Positions 46,937-55,869 of a DNA stretch of 64,000 nucleotides are shown here, piece after piece. The stretch is from Andalucia godoyi (taxonomy: Eukaryota > Discoba > Jakobea > Jakobida > Andaluciidae): assembly GCA_009859145.1 (NCBI GenBank), contig VRVR01000018.1:5688-69687 (forward strand), read 5' to 3'. Every line of letters begins with the position of its first letter. The first letter of the stretch is position 1. Made by a program: the position numbers and the translations under genes. The notes under the pieces are model-generated. The model searched no databases, was not told where the DNA came from, and saw only the letters and a list, made by a program, of their open reading frames with translations.

Positions 46937-48748
46937 ATGACACGATCGGGCCGGTATGCAAAACCGGTAAAGTCTGAAGTGGCGAGCGTTGCTGAAGAAA
47001 GCCAGCCTCCAGAGTCTCCTTCCGTGGCCTCGAGTTCCGGTTCACTGGGCTCCATCTCTGGGCATTCTGGGCTGTTCTCGTCTTCCTCTGGCTCGTCGTC
47101 CTCTGCGTTTGGAAGCACAATTCCCGCCAATAGCATCGGTGGTTCCGCTGCTGTAGTCGCAAACGGCACGAATGGGGGAGGAACAGCAGCTGGAACGGCG
47201 GCCCAGAACAACAGCAGTTCGGCTTTCCGGCGACTGAACTCGACCGGTGGACCAATGTCGTCGGTGCCGTCCGAGGCGCCCTCCGCCCCTGTTCTCGATG
47301 CTCCGTCGTCGACAAGTGTTTTTGGAAGCTCTGCGTCTTCCTCTTCTATGCCCGCGAACTTTGGATCTCTGTCCAACCCGGCTGGCAGTGCTGGAAACGG
47401 GAATGCTGGTGTCCAGAACTCGCTGATTGGAACGACTCTGCCTCCGGTCGGCGTTCCAACTGCGTCCAGCGCATCAGGTGCTTCGCACGGAAAGGGTACT
47501 CGGGGCTCATACAAGGCCTCGAACGCAGCTTCAGTTCCGAGCGCCAGCGCCGGTGCAACGAATGAAAACAGCAGCAATACAAGCAGCGTGTACGCAATTC
47601 CCGCAGGCGCGCATGGAAGCATTTTAGCCCCGTCTTCTGCATCCTCCTCTTCTTCTTCGTCTTTACAGCACCAGCTGCAACAACAGCAGTATCAACAACC
47701 GCAGCATCCTTTGGCGCCTCGCATCGAGTGGCGCCATGGCCGAACTGGGGCATACCAGGACCACGTGGACGAGCGTGTGTATGTTGCCTACACGCACGTT
47801 GTCCGTGTTATTTGGAGCATGCCCATCCCAATGCCGGTGTCAGTAAAGCTGGAGCTTGTGGACGCCACGACTCGAGCGCCTGCAAACATTCCGTTCCACG
47901 ATCCGTCCTTGGCAGCAGGTGGTTCTTCAACACCTACCTCTGGTGGTGGTGGTGGTAGTAATGGTGCACCGTCCACCAGTCGGATAGTTCGGGCGTCGGT
48001 TGGTGATTCTGTAGTGGAATTCCAGCGGTTCCAAATCGTGAAGCGGACTGCCGGTGAAGGACGCAAGATCATGTTCCGGGTCACAGTTACTCCAGAGAAT
48101 GGCACGTCGAACGAACAAATTATTGAGTATTCTTCGCCATTTGATGTTGCTGCCAGAAAGCCGGTGCAGAACGAAAGCAGGAACAAGAGGGAAATGAGAG
48201 CCAGAAAACGCATGCTCCGTGAAAACGGGCGCAGTGGGAAGAGCGATGAGGACGGAGAGTTTGCTAATAATAATTCGCATCACAACAACAATGATGGATC
48301 GGAGGAGGATGGAGACGGTGGTCGAAATGAAGATGACGTCCACAGAGGAGGGTCGCAGGGTGGGATTTCAAGTCAAGGACCGGGTTCATTGAGCCAGGCA
48401 CTTGGCGGATTCTCGCAACCTCTAATCCCTGAGCTCCCTGTGGGAATTTCGCAATCGCACCTGGACCCCAAGCATCTGCTGCGATCGATTCACAGCTCTC
48501 AGCCGCAACAAAGTTCAGGAGGCTTCCATTCCTACGGCACCAGCTCGTCGAAGATTTCTCGTGTCCAGGATGGCGATTCGGTGTTCTCTTCGTCTCGATT
48601 CCCGTTTTCGCAACAAGGCGCGTCGCAGGACATTGATGCATCCCAGCATTATGCGCTGATGGTGCCCCCTGCTCTGGTCCCCTGTTCCGAGTCTGCTGTC
48701 CAGGCTTCTGTCGTTTCCGCCGATCAGTCCTCTCAAACAGATGCCTGA
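46937..48748 (+). CDS. Ser-rich protein with possible Ig-fold DNA-binding domain
   Basis: 603 residues. Residues 1-255 are Ser/Gly/Ala-rich. Residues 260-425 are ordered: RIEWRHGRTGAYQDHVDERV, then VRVIWSMPIPMPVSVKLELV, VEFQRFQIVKRTAGEGRKIM, FRVTVTPENG and EYSSPFDVAARKP. The series of beta strands ending in a (S/T)xPFxV-like strand resembles Ig-fold DNA-binding domains of the p53/Rel/STAT/CudA group. A basic segment (RNKREMRARKRMLRENG) follows directly, then acidic, Asn- and Gln-rich tails. A transcription factor is a reasonable inference, but the fold assignment is by eye and uncertain. Confidence 0.6.
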   Translation: MTRSGRYAKPVKSEVASVAEESQPPESPSVASSSGSLGSISGHSGLFSSSSGSSSSAFGSTIPANSIGGSAAVVANGTNGGGTAAGTAAQNNSSSAFRRLNSTGGPMSSVPSEAPSAPVLDAPSSTSVFGSSASSSSMPANFGSLSNPAGSAGNGNAGVQNSLIGTTLPPVGVPTASSASGASHGKGTRGSYKASNAASVPSASAGATNENSSNTSSVYAIPAGAHGSILAPSSASSSSSSSLQHQLQQQQYQQPQHPLAPRIEWRHGRTGAYQDHVDERVYVAYTHVVRVIWSMPIPMPVSVKLELVDATTRAPANIPFHDPSLAAGGSSTPTSGGGGGSNGAPSTSRIVRASVGDSVVEFQRFQIVKRTAGEGRKIMFRVTVTPENGTSNEQIIEYSSPFDVAARKPVQNESRNKREMRARKRMLRENGRSGKSDEDGEFANNNSHHNNNDGSEEDGDGGRNEDDVHRGGSQGGISSQGPGSLSQALGGFSQPLIPELPVGISQSHLDPKHLLRSIHSSQPQQSSGGFHSYGTSSSKISRVQDGDSVFSSSRFPFSQQGASQDIDASQHYALMVPPALVPCSESAVQASVVSADQSSQTDA

Positions 48749-49206
48749 TTTGCCCCAGTCCGTTCCCCGGTTTTCTCTCTCTCTCTCTCTCTCTTTTGAT
48801 GTATTCTTGCTCACCCCTCTCTTTCTCTCTTTCTCTCTCTCCCCCCCACCTCCATTTCCATCTCACTCTCACTCTCCTTTTTTCCGCCTTTCAGCTCCTG
48901 TTTTTGGAATCTGATCGAAATTATCAACTCCTTTCATCTTGTAAAACGTTTTGGAAACACCCAACCAAACCAGGACACACACACAAAAGAAACGTTCTAT
49001 TCGCATGTTTTTGACATTCATTTTTTTATTATTATTGCTACTTTCTTGGCCCCCTCTTCCCCCGCACTTGCTGTTGACAACTGCCGACGACACACAGTTT
49101 CAAGTGATCATTTGCAACCCTTTTCAGCAAATCTCCCAGCCAGAGAGCGGCACATACAAAAGACGCACGCGCAAGACACACGCACAGGCCGTGGTGAAAA
49201 AGGGAA
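48749..49206. other. Intergenic with (CT)n tracts
   Basis: Pyrimidine (CT)n runs at 48773-48795 and 48818-48848 and T-rich sequence lie before NIT2. No gene is seen. Confidence 0.4.
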
Positions 49207-50097
49207 ATGGAGAAGTTGCGTGTTGCACTCATCCAGTTTTCATCGACTGTGAACAAGAGCGAGACGCTTGCCAAAGCACGCGAATTAATTCGCCGAGCCA
49301 CAAAGGAACACAGTGCTCACTTGGTGGTGCTTCCCGAGTGTTTTAATTCTCCGTATGGAACAAAGTACTTCAAAGAGTATGCAGAGAACCTCGCTGCAAT
49401 GCATGATTTGTTGCGAGTGGGGTCTGAGGTGTCTGCTGCCGATTTCCAATTTTCCGAGTCAATGAAGATGCTTTCCGAAGCTGCGAAAGAGAACAATGTG
49501 TTTCTCGTTGGTGGTTCTGTTCCAGAGTCGCGTGTCAGAAAGTGTACAGAAGAGCTGTACAATTCAACGGTGGTGTTTGGACCATCGGGGGTTCCCTTGG
49601 CTCATTACTCCAAAATGCATCTGTTCAATATTGACATTCCAGGGAAGATTACGTTTCGTGAATCCGAGGTTCTGACTCCCGGTGAGAAGCCAGCGGTGTT
49701 CAGGATTGGGCCGTGGAACATCGGACTCGGTATATGCTTTGACATGCGCTTCCCAGAACTTGTCCTCAGCTATGCAAACAAGCACAACTGTCAAATGGTG
49801 GTGTTTCCCGGCGCCTTCAACATGACCACAGGACCTGCGCATTGGGAGCTGCTGATCCGCGCGCGTGCATTGGACGGACAGTGCTATGTTGCAGCATGCT
49901 CGCCCGCGCGCGATGAAGCGGCTTCGTATGTTGCATACGGGAACTCCATGGTCGTCGACCCATGGGGAGAAGTGCTCATGAGGGCTGGTTCCGCCGAGGA
50001 GATTATCGTCACGGAATGCACTCTCGAGAAGGCGGAGGAAATTCGCAATGCCGTTCCCATTCGCGAAGGCAGAAGACCCATTTCGGAATTTCTGTAA
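49207..50097 (+). CDS. Omega-amidase / NIT2-type carbon-nitrogen hydrolase
   Basis: 296 residues. The nitrilase-fold triad is complete: E44 in VVLPECFNSPYG, K136 in HYSKMHLFNID and C177 in GLGICFDMRFPEL, followed by FPGAFNMTTGPAHWELLIRA and RALDGQCYVAACSPARD. The phrase FNSPYG and the LFNIDIPG loop are typical of eukaryotic NIT2/Nit3. The enzyme hydrolyses alpha-ketoglutaramate and alpha-ketosuccinamate to ketoacids and ammonia. The Glu-to-Lys spacing is longer than in human NIT2 by some 20 residues. It is tail to tail with the alcohol dehydrogenase, 146 bp apart. Confidence 0.92.
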   Translation: MEKLRVALIQFSSTVNKSETLAKARELIRRATKEHSAHLVVLPECFNSPYGTKYFKEYAENLAAMHDLLRVGSEVSAADFQFSESMKMLSEAAKENNVFLVGGSVPESRVRKCTEELYNSTVVFGPSGVPLAHYSKMHLFNIDIPGKITFRESEVLTPGEKPAVFRIGPWNIGLGICFDMRFPELVLSYANKHNCQMVVFPGAFNMTTGPAHWELLIRARALDGQCYVAACSPARDEAASYVAYGNSMVVDPWGEVLMRAGSAEEIIVTECTLEKAEEIRNAVPIREGRRPISEFL

Positions 50098-50243
50098 AAG
50101 GACTGTGATTTTCTGCTGTTTGCTCTTCTTTCTTTACGTTTTATAATTGGGGCTGTTGTGCACAGATTCTGACGAGCAAGGATGCAGGATATCCTACACT
50201 GTCTTGGATTCCGGAAGCGTTCGGGATCTTCTGCGGTGGCTGG

Positions 50244-51491
50244 TCAAGGCCGCATGAACACCTTGATGTAGCCATCTTCCTTCTTGAAGAACTTCTTGTA
50301 GGCCTCTGGGCCATCAGAGAGTTTCAGATGATGCGACACCACGAACGAGGGGTCGAGTTCTCCTGATTCGAGCAGCGACAGGACATACTTCCACAGTTTC
50401 TGCGTGGGGGACTGTCCGCCGGCGACGTACAGATGTTTTTCCATCATGGCGCCTATATTGAAGTGGTTAGTGTACCCAGCATAATCGGCGATGATGGACA
50501 GATGTCCGTACTTTCGCAGCGCAATGATGCACTCGTTCAGGATATCTGACGAATCAGTCTCCAAATGCAACAGTCGCTCTGCTTTGTGCAACAGAGACTT
50601 GGAGTAGCGGAACCCCGCCGCCTCAATCGCCACGTCCAGACCTCCCGGAACGATTCGCTCAATCTCCTTTAGCACGTCCTGTTTGGAAAAATCAATTACT
50701 TCGATCCCCAGCTTTTCTTGTGCGACACGCAGTCTCTCGGGCACAGAATCAATTCCAATGACACGGCCTGCTTTCTTGTACAAGCACCACCATGCAGAGC
50801 AGAGCCCAATGGGACCGAGGCCCCAGATACCAACGGTGTCCCCCGCTTGCACATTTCCGAGATCTGTGGCATGCAGAGATGTCGGCAAGATGTCGGAGAG
50901 AAACAGCGCTTTCTCATCGGGGACGGAGTCCGGGATCTTCAGGCAGTTCACATCCGCGAAAGGAACCCGAACGTACTCTGCCTGACCGCCCGGATACGAA
51001 CCGGTCATCCCGCTGTATCCATGCATACCCGAGATTCGATGTCCGTACATGTACTCCATAAGCTTACTTGGGTTGGTCGTATCACACCCGGTGTACTCTT
51101 CTCGCTTGCAGTAGTCACACGTGCCGCATGCAATGTCAAAGCTGCATACAACCCGGTCTCCGGCTTTGAATGTCTTCACTTCCGGGCCGACGCTCTCCAC
51201 AATGCCCATGAATTCGTGGCCGATGATGTCCCCCTTATGCATCGCAGGCATGTCTCCCGTGTACAGATGCAAGTCAGAGCCACAAATGGTAGTCGCCGTG
51301 ATTCTCAGAACAATGTCTTGTGCTTCGGTAATCGCCGGCTTCGGGTGCTCTGTGTATCCCACCGTTTCAATACCCTCCCAAGAGAGTGCGTGCATCTTTG
51401 CACCAGACGGGTCCGTCCGTGGTTGTGAGGTCAACGTGGACACGGGCTTCTCGCCCAGGATCTTTTCTCCGAGCTTGGACAACGCTTGCAT
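50244..51491 (-). CDS. Zinc-dependent alcohol dehydrogenase, formaldehyde-dehydrogenase-like
   Basis: 415 residues. Catalytic zinc ligands lie in TTICGSDLHLY and GHEFMG; a structural-zinc loop has the four cysteines of ACGTCDYCKREEYTGC. The nucleotide-binding fold shows GIWGLGPIGLCSAWW followed by VIGIDSVPERL, with Asp at the end of the second strand pointing to NAD rather than NADP. The extended region after the Cys loop and GGQAEYVRVPFADVNCLKIP match the glutathione-independent formaldehyde dehydrogenase/threonine dehydrogenase branch of medium-chain dehydrogenases. The physiological substrate is not known. The N-terminal 30 residues precede the usual domain start. Confidence 0.88.
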   Translation of the reverse strand: MQALSKLGEKILGEKPVSTLTSQPRTDPSGAKMHALSWEGIETVGYTEHPKPAITEAQDIVLRITATTICGSDLHLYTGDMPAMHKGDIIGHEFMGIVESVGPEVKTFKAGDRVVCSFDIACGTCDYCKREEYTGCDTTNPSKLMEYMYGHRISGMHGYSGMTGSYPGGQAEYVRVPFADVNCLKIPDSVPDEKALFLSDILPTSLHATDLGNVQAGDTVGIWGLGPIGLCSAWWCLYKKAGRVIGIDSVPERLRVAQEKLGIEVIDFSKQDVLKEIERIVPGGLDVAIEAAGFRYSKSLLHKAERLLHLETDSSDILNECIIALRKYGHLSIIADYAGYTNHFNIGAMMEKHLYVAGGQSPTQKLWKYVLSLLESGELDPSFVVSHHLKLSDGPEAYKKFFKKEDGYIKVFMRP

Positions 51492-52514
51492 GATGACAAC
51501 GGACGTGCTGTGACGAACAAAAAGTTGGCGACGGATTCAGTCCAAGAACGAAAACCACGAAAAATTGCTGGAGCCGAAAGTCTTTTTTTTTCCCCCACGG
51601 ACGTTTGTATTTGTGTTGTTTGTGCAATACAAAAACAACAATCTCCAAACTCGAAGTGAAGTTCTGCTGTGCCGCGAAACGCCAGCCGGACGTTGTTGAA
51701 GTTTGCAGTGCATATCCCGACGTTCTTGACATGGAAGGTGCAACTGCGCGGTCTTTTGCAAAACAACGCTGATGCAGTCATGGGTGGTGGTGCGTGTGCA
51801 ATTAATTGATCGCTGGAGCATTCTGCGATCAGCAACATTGCTGCGTTCGCAAGAAGGAACATCCTCTAACAGAAGAATGTTTTAGTATTTTCATTCGTTC
51901 AATTCTGGTTTCGAAGAATTGATGGATTCGCGAGGAATCGCATTGATATGAAAAGTAATATCCTCCAACCGAAAACCTCTCCAAGCACTTGGCTCGCATG
52001 CCGCGTCTCAAAAACCGATTTTTGGCGTAAAGTGACTTTTACAATTAGCATCAGCACCCATCATCTATCACAAGGAATCGGTTGTCTATATTCGACAGCG
52101 TCTCAATGGGCCTCGACCTGCACACTCACGCCGTCGCGACAACAACAACAACAACCAGTAGCAGCATTCTGCAGAAGGGAAAAGGTCGGCCTTCATTCAA
52201 CATTAATGTCGACGACCACCAACTCAGCCTCACTATCCGATGATATGTAACAGCCGTCCACCCAGACGTTTGGGTTGGAGGATTATAAGAATTAAAAATG
52301 GAAAAGCAAACCCAAAAATTAAAAATTAATACTAAATAAAATAAAATAAAAGAGCACACACACACACATAGCGATTATCGTAGTATACAACAACGAACAT
52401 ACATCAGAAACATAAATACCGAATAGAATGTGCGGCAACCTGGGTGAATCGCACGCAAGAGACTCCAAAAACACGAGACGACGAAATGAAGCTGGCACAC
52501 ACGGGGAAAAATCT
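51492..52514. other. 1-kb gap with repeat B copy 2
   Basis: Repeat B copy 2 occupies 51961-52282. The rest is AT-rich and holds the dehydrogenase promoter on the left and the oxidoreductase 3' region on the right. Confidence 0.45.
51961..52282 (+). repeat. Dispersed repeat B, copy 2 (core inverted)
   Basis: A 322-bp element with better ends than copy 1: TCCTCCAACC on the left and GGTTGGAGGA on the right, a perfect 10-bp inverted repeat. Flanks match copy 1 directly; the core 52059-52130 matches 12007-12078 only in reverse complement, at about 88%. A (CAA)n expansion lies just right of the core. Confidence 0.8.
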
Positions 52515-54821
52515 TCACGAGGAGGACGCAAGAGAGCCATATGGTACAGACACCCACTTTGCGACTGCTTTCCACATTTCGTCAACGGCAACCACTTGCC
52601 CCTGGTGCATAGCATTGTCGATCGCAAGGCAGACGACTGCAGACCGGATTCCCTCCCCCACGCTCGCAATGGGGGTCTGTCCGCTCAGCATGGACCAATG
52701 AAGGTCGTCCATAATGCGACCGTCACCACCACCGTGCATGCCGCGAACTCCAAACTTGAACAACAAGGGGTCATTTCCTGCACCATACGAGTCAACCGAT
52801 CGGAATTTCAAGTCTCCTTCAATCAAGTCTCCTTCTGCAGTTCCAAGAGTCCCGCAAATTACCAGGCGGCGCTGCGGAAATGCAGAGCACGAGTTGGAAT
52901 GGAATGTCGCCTTCACGCCATTCTCATACTCCAAGATGACAACCTGAGCATCCTCAATATCCTTGTCGCTCTCGAAAGGATCAATGTCCTCCCAGGCATG
53001 AGGCCATGCACAGTATGTTTGTCGAAACACATCCTCTGAAAACGCCGGTCGATGCTCGGGTTTGAAGATGGACAGACCGCCGAACGACGCAACGCGGGCC
53101 GGCAAAGAATCAATAAGCCAATTGAGAACATCAAAGTCATGACAGCACTTCTCCAGCAAATGCGGTCCTGACTGCGAACGATGTCGTCTCCAGTTGCGCA
53201 TAATGTAACCCCCGTGTGACGGCGATAGCAGCTCATTCGCTTCGACGGAGGTGATCCTGCCGAGTTTGCCCGACGTGATCAACTCTTTTAGTTTGACATA
53301 AAACGGCGCATGTCGGAGCACAAAGCCCGTTGCAAACAATGCAGCCCCTTGACGCTTGAATGCAGTTAAGCCCCCCGAAGAGTTTGCACGAGAAATCGGA
53401 GACAGTGCAGCGGGACTCGCAGACGACGGGGAACTTGGGCCCGAAGTTCCTGGGGACCCCGGGTGGGCCGGATCTTGCGTCGCATGGAATGCCTCCACCA
53501 CCGATAAACAGGCCTGCCAGTTATGAGCAAGCGGTTTCTCGCAAAACACGTGCTTGCCGGCTTGCAAAGCTGCCGAGACATGAGGCGCATGTTCGGAATT
53601 GATGGACCCAATGAGAACCCATTCGATGTGAGGAATGAATTTTAGCATCACATCAATCGCAGAAAATCGTGGAACGCCGCGGAACTCGTCCGAATGCTGC
53701 AAAATGTCCTGGTTCGAATCACAAACAGCAACCAGCTGCACGTCCATGTCGTGTCGCATTCGCAGAAGTCTGACCAGCTCGCGCATGCGATGGCCACATC
53801 CAACGGCCGCAAATGCGATTTTCTTTCGCGAGAACGTCACAAGGGTCTTGCCCAGCACACACCCGCGATTGAAAGTGGAGCCTTCCTCTGCGTACTTTTG
53901 AGCAGCTGCCGACAGCTCTGCAAACGACACGGATCCATCAGGTTGGATACGAATCACTTCAAACGATCCTCCACCCTTTGTGTTCTGGCGAATCGATGGG
54001 TTGTGAGCAGGAGAAGAGTGCGGATGCGACGACGAAAGCGGCATGGACGACAATGCCGAGGATCCATCATACATCAACACGCAATGCTCAGGAATCACAA
54101 ACATGTGGCTCCAACCCAGAGACGATCGTGCATGAAGAAATTGCACCACAGATAAATCATCTTCCACATGGTACACATCGATTGTCTGCTGATCGAACGA
54201 ATAGCAAACCAGTCGGTTGCCTGTATTTTCGACATCCGCTACAAACGCAATGAAGCGATACGAGTCGCGAACCTGGTCATCATTTGCAAATACCATCAGT
54301 TCATAATCGGGTTCATTAGCATCATTTGCGTTGGCCCCATTGGACGAAAGACTCTTCAGTACCAATGCACCCCAAGTGGACGTGCGGTTCGAATAAAACA
54401 GCACTCCAAAGCACCAAGGAATGCGCGTCACAATGGTCGACTGTGTAAACACCTCCTTGATTGTCCGCACCAGCATCACTGAAAACGACGGTTTTCCAGA
54501 AAGTGCAGCATGTGCATCAAGAGCATAAATGCACACAGTCCCATTCCACTCATACGTCAGCAGCGACGCGACGTGATGATTCGCAGAAGACGCCAGCGAC
54601 AGCACAACCATTGCGTTCTGCTGTGCTGGAAACCCATCAATCGGCGTTGTGGACAAGACTGCAGCTCCTGCCTTCAAATCAAGCTTCTTCAAAAGGCCGC
54701 GGCCATCGGAAAGTCTGTACAGAAGAACAAGCCCAAGATCCAACGAAATAGGAATGATTTCATCAAATGTTGCCTCTTCTTGGTTCGCCAACCTCAGCTT
54801 GTGAACCTCGAAATCGCGCAT
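52515..54821 (-). CDS. GFO/IDH/MocA oxidoreductase fused to an N-terminal propeller-like region
   Basis: 768 residues from the first ATG at 54821. Residues 1-330 are beta-rich with repeated strand patterns and look like part of a propeller. Residues 340-768 are a GFO/IDH/MocA oxidoreductase: AFAAVGCGHRM for the dinucleotide fold, the family signature FCEKPLAHNW with the catalytic-type Lys, and GPHLLEKCCHDFDVLNWLID for the C-terminal domain. A Ser/Pro linker is inserted after the signature. Family members oxidise or reduce sugars with NAD(P). In-frame codons upstream of the ATG are strongly hydrophobic, and an exon starting at an ATG at 55023 joined by a 43-bp intron (54919-54877) would add 53 residues with a membrane anchor; the start is therefore open. 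Confidence 0.82.
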   Translation of the reverse strand: MRDFEVHKLRLANQEEATFDEIIPISLDLGLVLLYRLSDGRGLLKKLDLKAGAAVLSTTPIDGFPAQQNAMVVLSLASSANHHVASLLTYEWNGTVCIYALDAHAALSGKPSFSVMLVRTIKEVFTQSTIVTRIPWCFGVLFYSNRTSTWGALVLKSLSSNGANANDANEPDYELMVFANDDQVRDSYRFIAFVADVENTGNRLVCYSFDQQTIDVYHVEDDLSVVQFLHARSSLGWSHMFVIPEHCVLMYDGSSALSSMPLSSSHPHSSPAHNPSIRQNTKGGGSFEVIRIQPDGSVSFAELSAAAQKYAEEGSTFNRGCVLGKTLVTFSRKKIAFAAVGCGHRMRELVRLLRMRHDMDVQLVAVCDSNQDILQHSDEFRGVPRFSAIDVMLKFIPHIEWVLIGSINSEHAPHVSAALQAGKHVFCEKPLAHNWQACLSVVEAFHATQDPAHPGSPGTSGPSSPSSASPAALSPISRANSSGGLTAFKRQGAALFATGFVLRHAPFYVKLKELITSGKLGRITSVEANELLSPSHGGYIMRNWRRHRSQSGPHLLEKCCHDFDVLNWLIDSLPARVASFGGLSIFKPEHRPAFSEDVFRQTYCAWPHAWEDIDPFESDKDIEDAQVVILEYENGVKATFHSNSCSAFPQRRLVICGTLGTAEGDLIEGDLKFRSVDSYGAGNDPLLFKFGVRGMHGGGDGRIMDDLHWSMLSGQTPIASVGEGIRSAVVCLAIDNAMHQGQVVAVDEMWKAVAKWVSVPYGSLASSS

Positions 54822-55102
54822 ATTGAAAAAGACAACAAAACCAACAACCGACCAAACAGCAACGAAGAATATGACGCTTAAGACAATCAAAAAAACAGTT
54901 AAGAAATCAATGAAGACACACAGGAAAGATCGTGAAAAAACAAGTGAACGACCAGCATAAAAGCCGAAATAAACGCGTGACCGATGTGATCTGATGGGCG
55001 TCCGGGTCTTGCAGTTCTAGCATCACTTGATTCCATTCTGCTTTTTTTTTTGGCGGACGTTCAACATCCAGGACAACCAGGCGAACAGGAAGACGCAGGA
55101 GC

Positions 55103-55138
<36 letters not shown>

Positions 55139-55218
55139 CACAAGGATAGACGAAGAGGAAGAAGGAGGAGAAACGCCTTTTTTATTTAAAAAAAAATCAT
55201 AAAGAATTATTTAAAAAA
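54822..55218. promoter_or_regulatory. Divergent region, oxidoreductase and APC11
   Basis: It may contain a first exon of the oxidoreductase (54920-55023), and a (CAA)n microsatellite at 55102-55137, then AT-rich sequence to the APC11 start. Confidence 0.4.
55102..55137. repeat. (CAA)n microsatellite
   Basis: About twelve CAA units between the two divergent genes. Confidence 0.9.
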
Positions 55219-55527
55219 ATGGTGAAGTTGACGGTGAAGCATGTACACATGGTTGCGTCGTGGACATGGCAGTCTCCTGACGAGGTGTGCGGGATATGCA
55301 GAGTTGCTCTGGACGGATGTGCACCTCAGGCTGAGTTTCCAGGAGACGATTGCCCTGTTGCTTTTGGAAAATGCAATCATCCGTTCCATCTACAGTGCAT
55401 CATGTCTTGGATCGCGGCACATGACCCGCAGGTATGCCCTATGTGCAGACAACCGTGGGAATTTGTAGAGCGGGAATCATCATCGTCCACCCCCACTCCC
55501 ACGTCCACTTCTTCACAGCAAGGATAG
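55219..55527 (+). CDS. APC11: Anaphase-promoting complex subunit 11, RING-H2
   Basis: 102 residues, close to the human length (84) plus a Ser/Thr tail. The N-terminus MVKLTVKHVHMVASWTW and CGICRVALDGCAPQAEFPGD are conserved APC11 text; PGDDCPVAFGKCNHPFHLQC and CPMCRQPWEF complete the RING-H2 zinc ligands. With the cullin-like subunit APC2, it forms the catalytic core of the APC/C ubiquitin ligase that drives anaphase. The single-exon frame starts at the first ATG. Confidence 0.95.
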   Translation: MVKLTVKHVHMVASWTWQSPDEVCGICRVALDGCAPQAEFPGDDCPVAFGKCNHPFHLQCIMSWIAAHDPQVCPMCRQPWEFVERESSSSTPTPTSTSSQQG

Positions 55528-55869
55528 CTTCCACTTTCCCCAAACTCTCCAACAGAGTTTTGTTTTTAATGTTTCTTTTTTCCTTCTTCAACGCACCGCT
55601 CATCTCCACTTCTTCAACGCTGACATTGTACAGATTTGCGTAAATCCTATTGCATTTGCATGTACCGTACATGCCTTTTTTCCGTACGTAAAAAAAACAA
55701 CACAAAACAGCAACATATGTTTCTCTTTTACCAGTTTATTCGTGGTGTTTTCGTCGTGCTACGTGTGCATACTCATACTGATACTGATACATGACTGGGC
55801 GGCGCGGTGTTGTGCCCCTTCGTGCTTGTTCTCTTTTTTGAACATTCAACAGGAAATCGGCATGAGAAA
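55528..55869. other. Intergenic after APC11
   Basis: AT-rich, nothing recognised. An acceptor-like TTGAACATTCAACAG precedes the next start codon. Confidence 0.3.

Noticed and set aside
54907-55137. Poly-Leu membrane protein on the minus strand
   Set aside because: The Leu run is the antisense of a CAA microsatellite; only the part from the ATG at 55023 is kept as a possible first exon.
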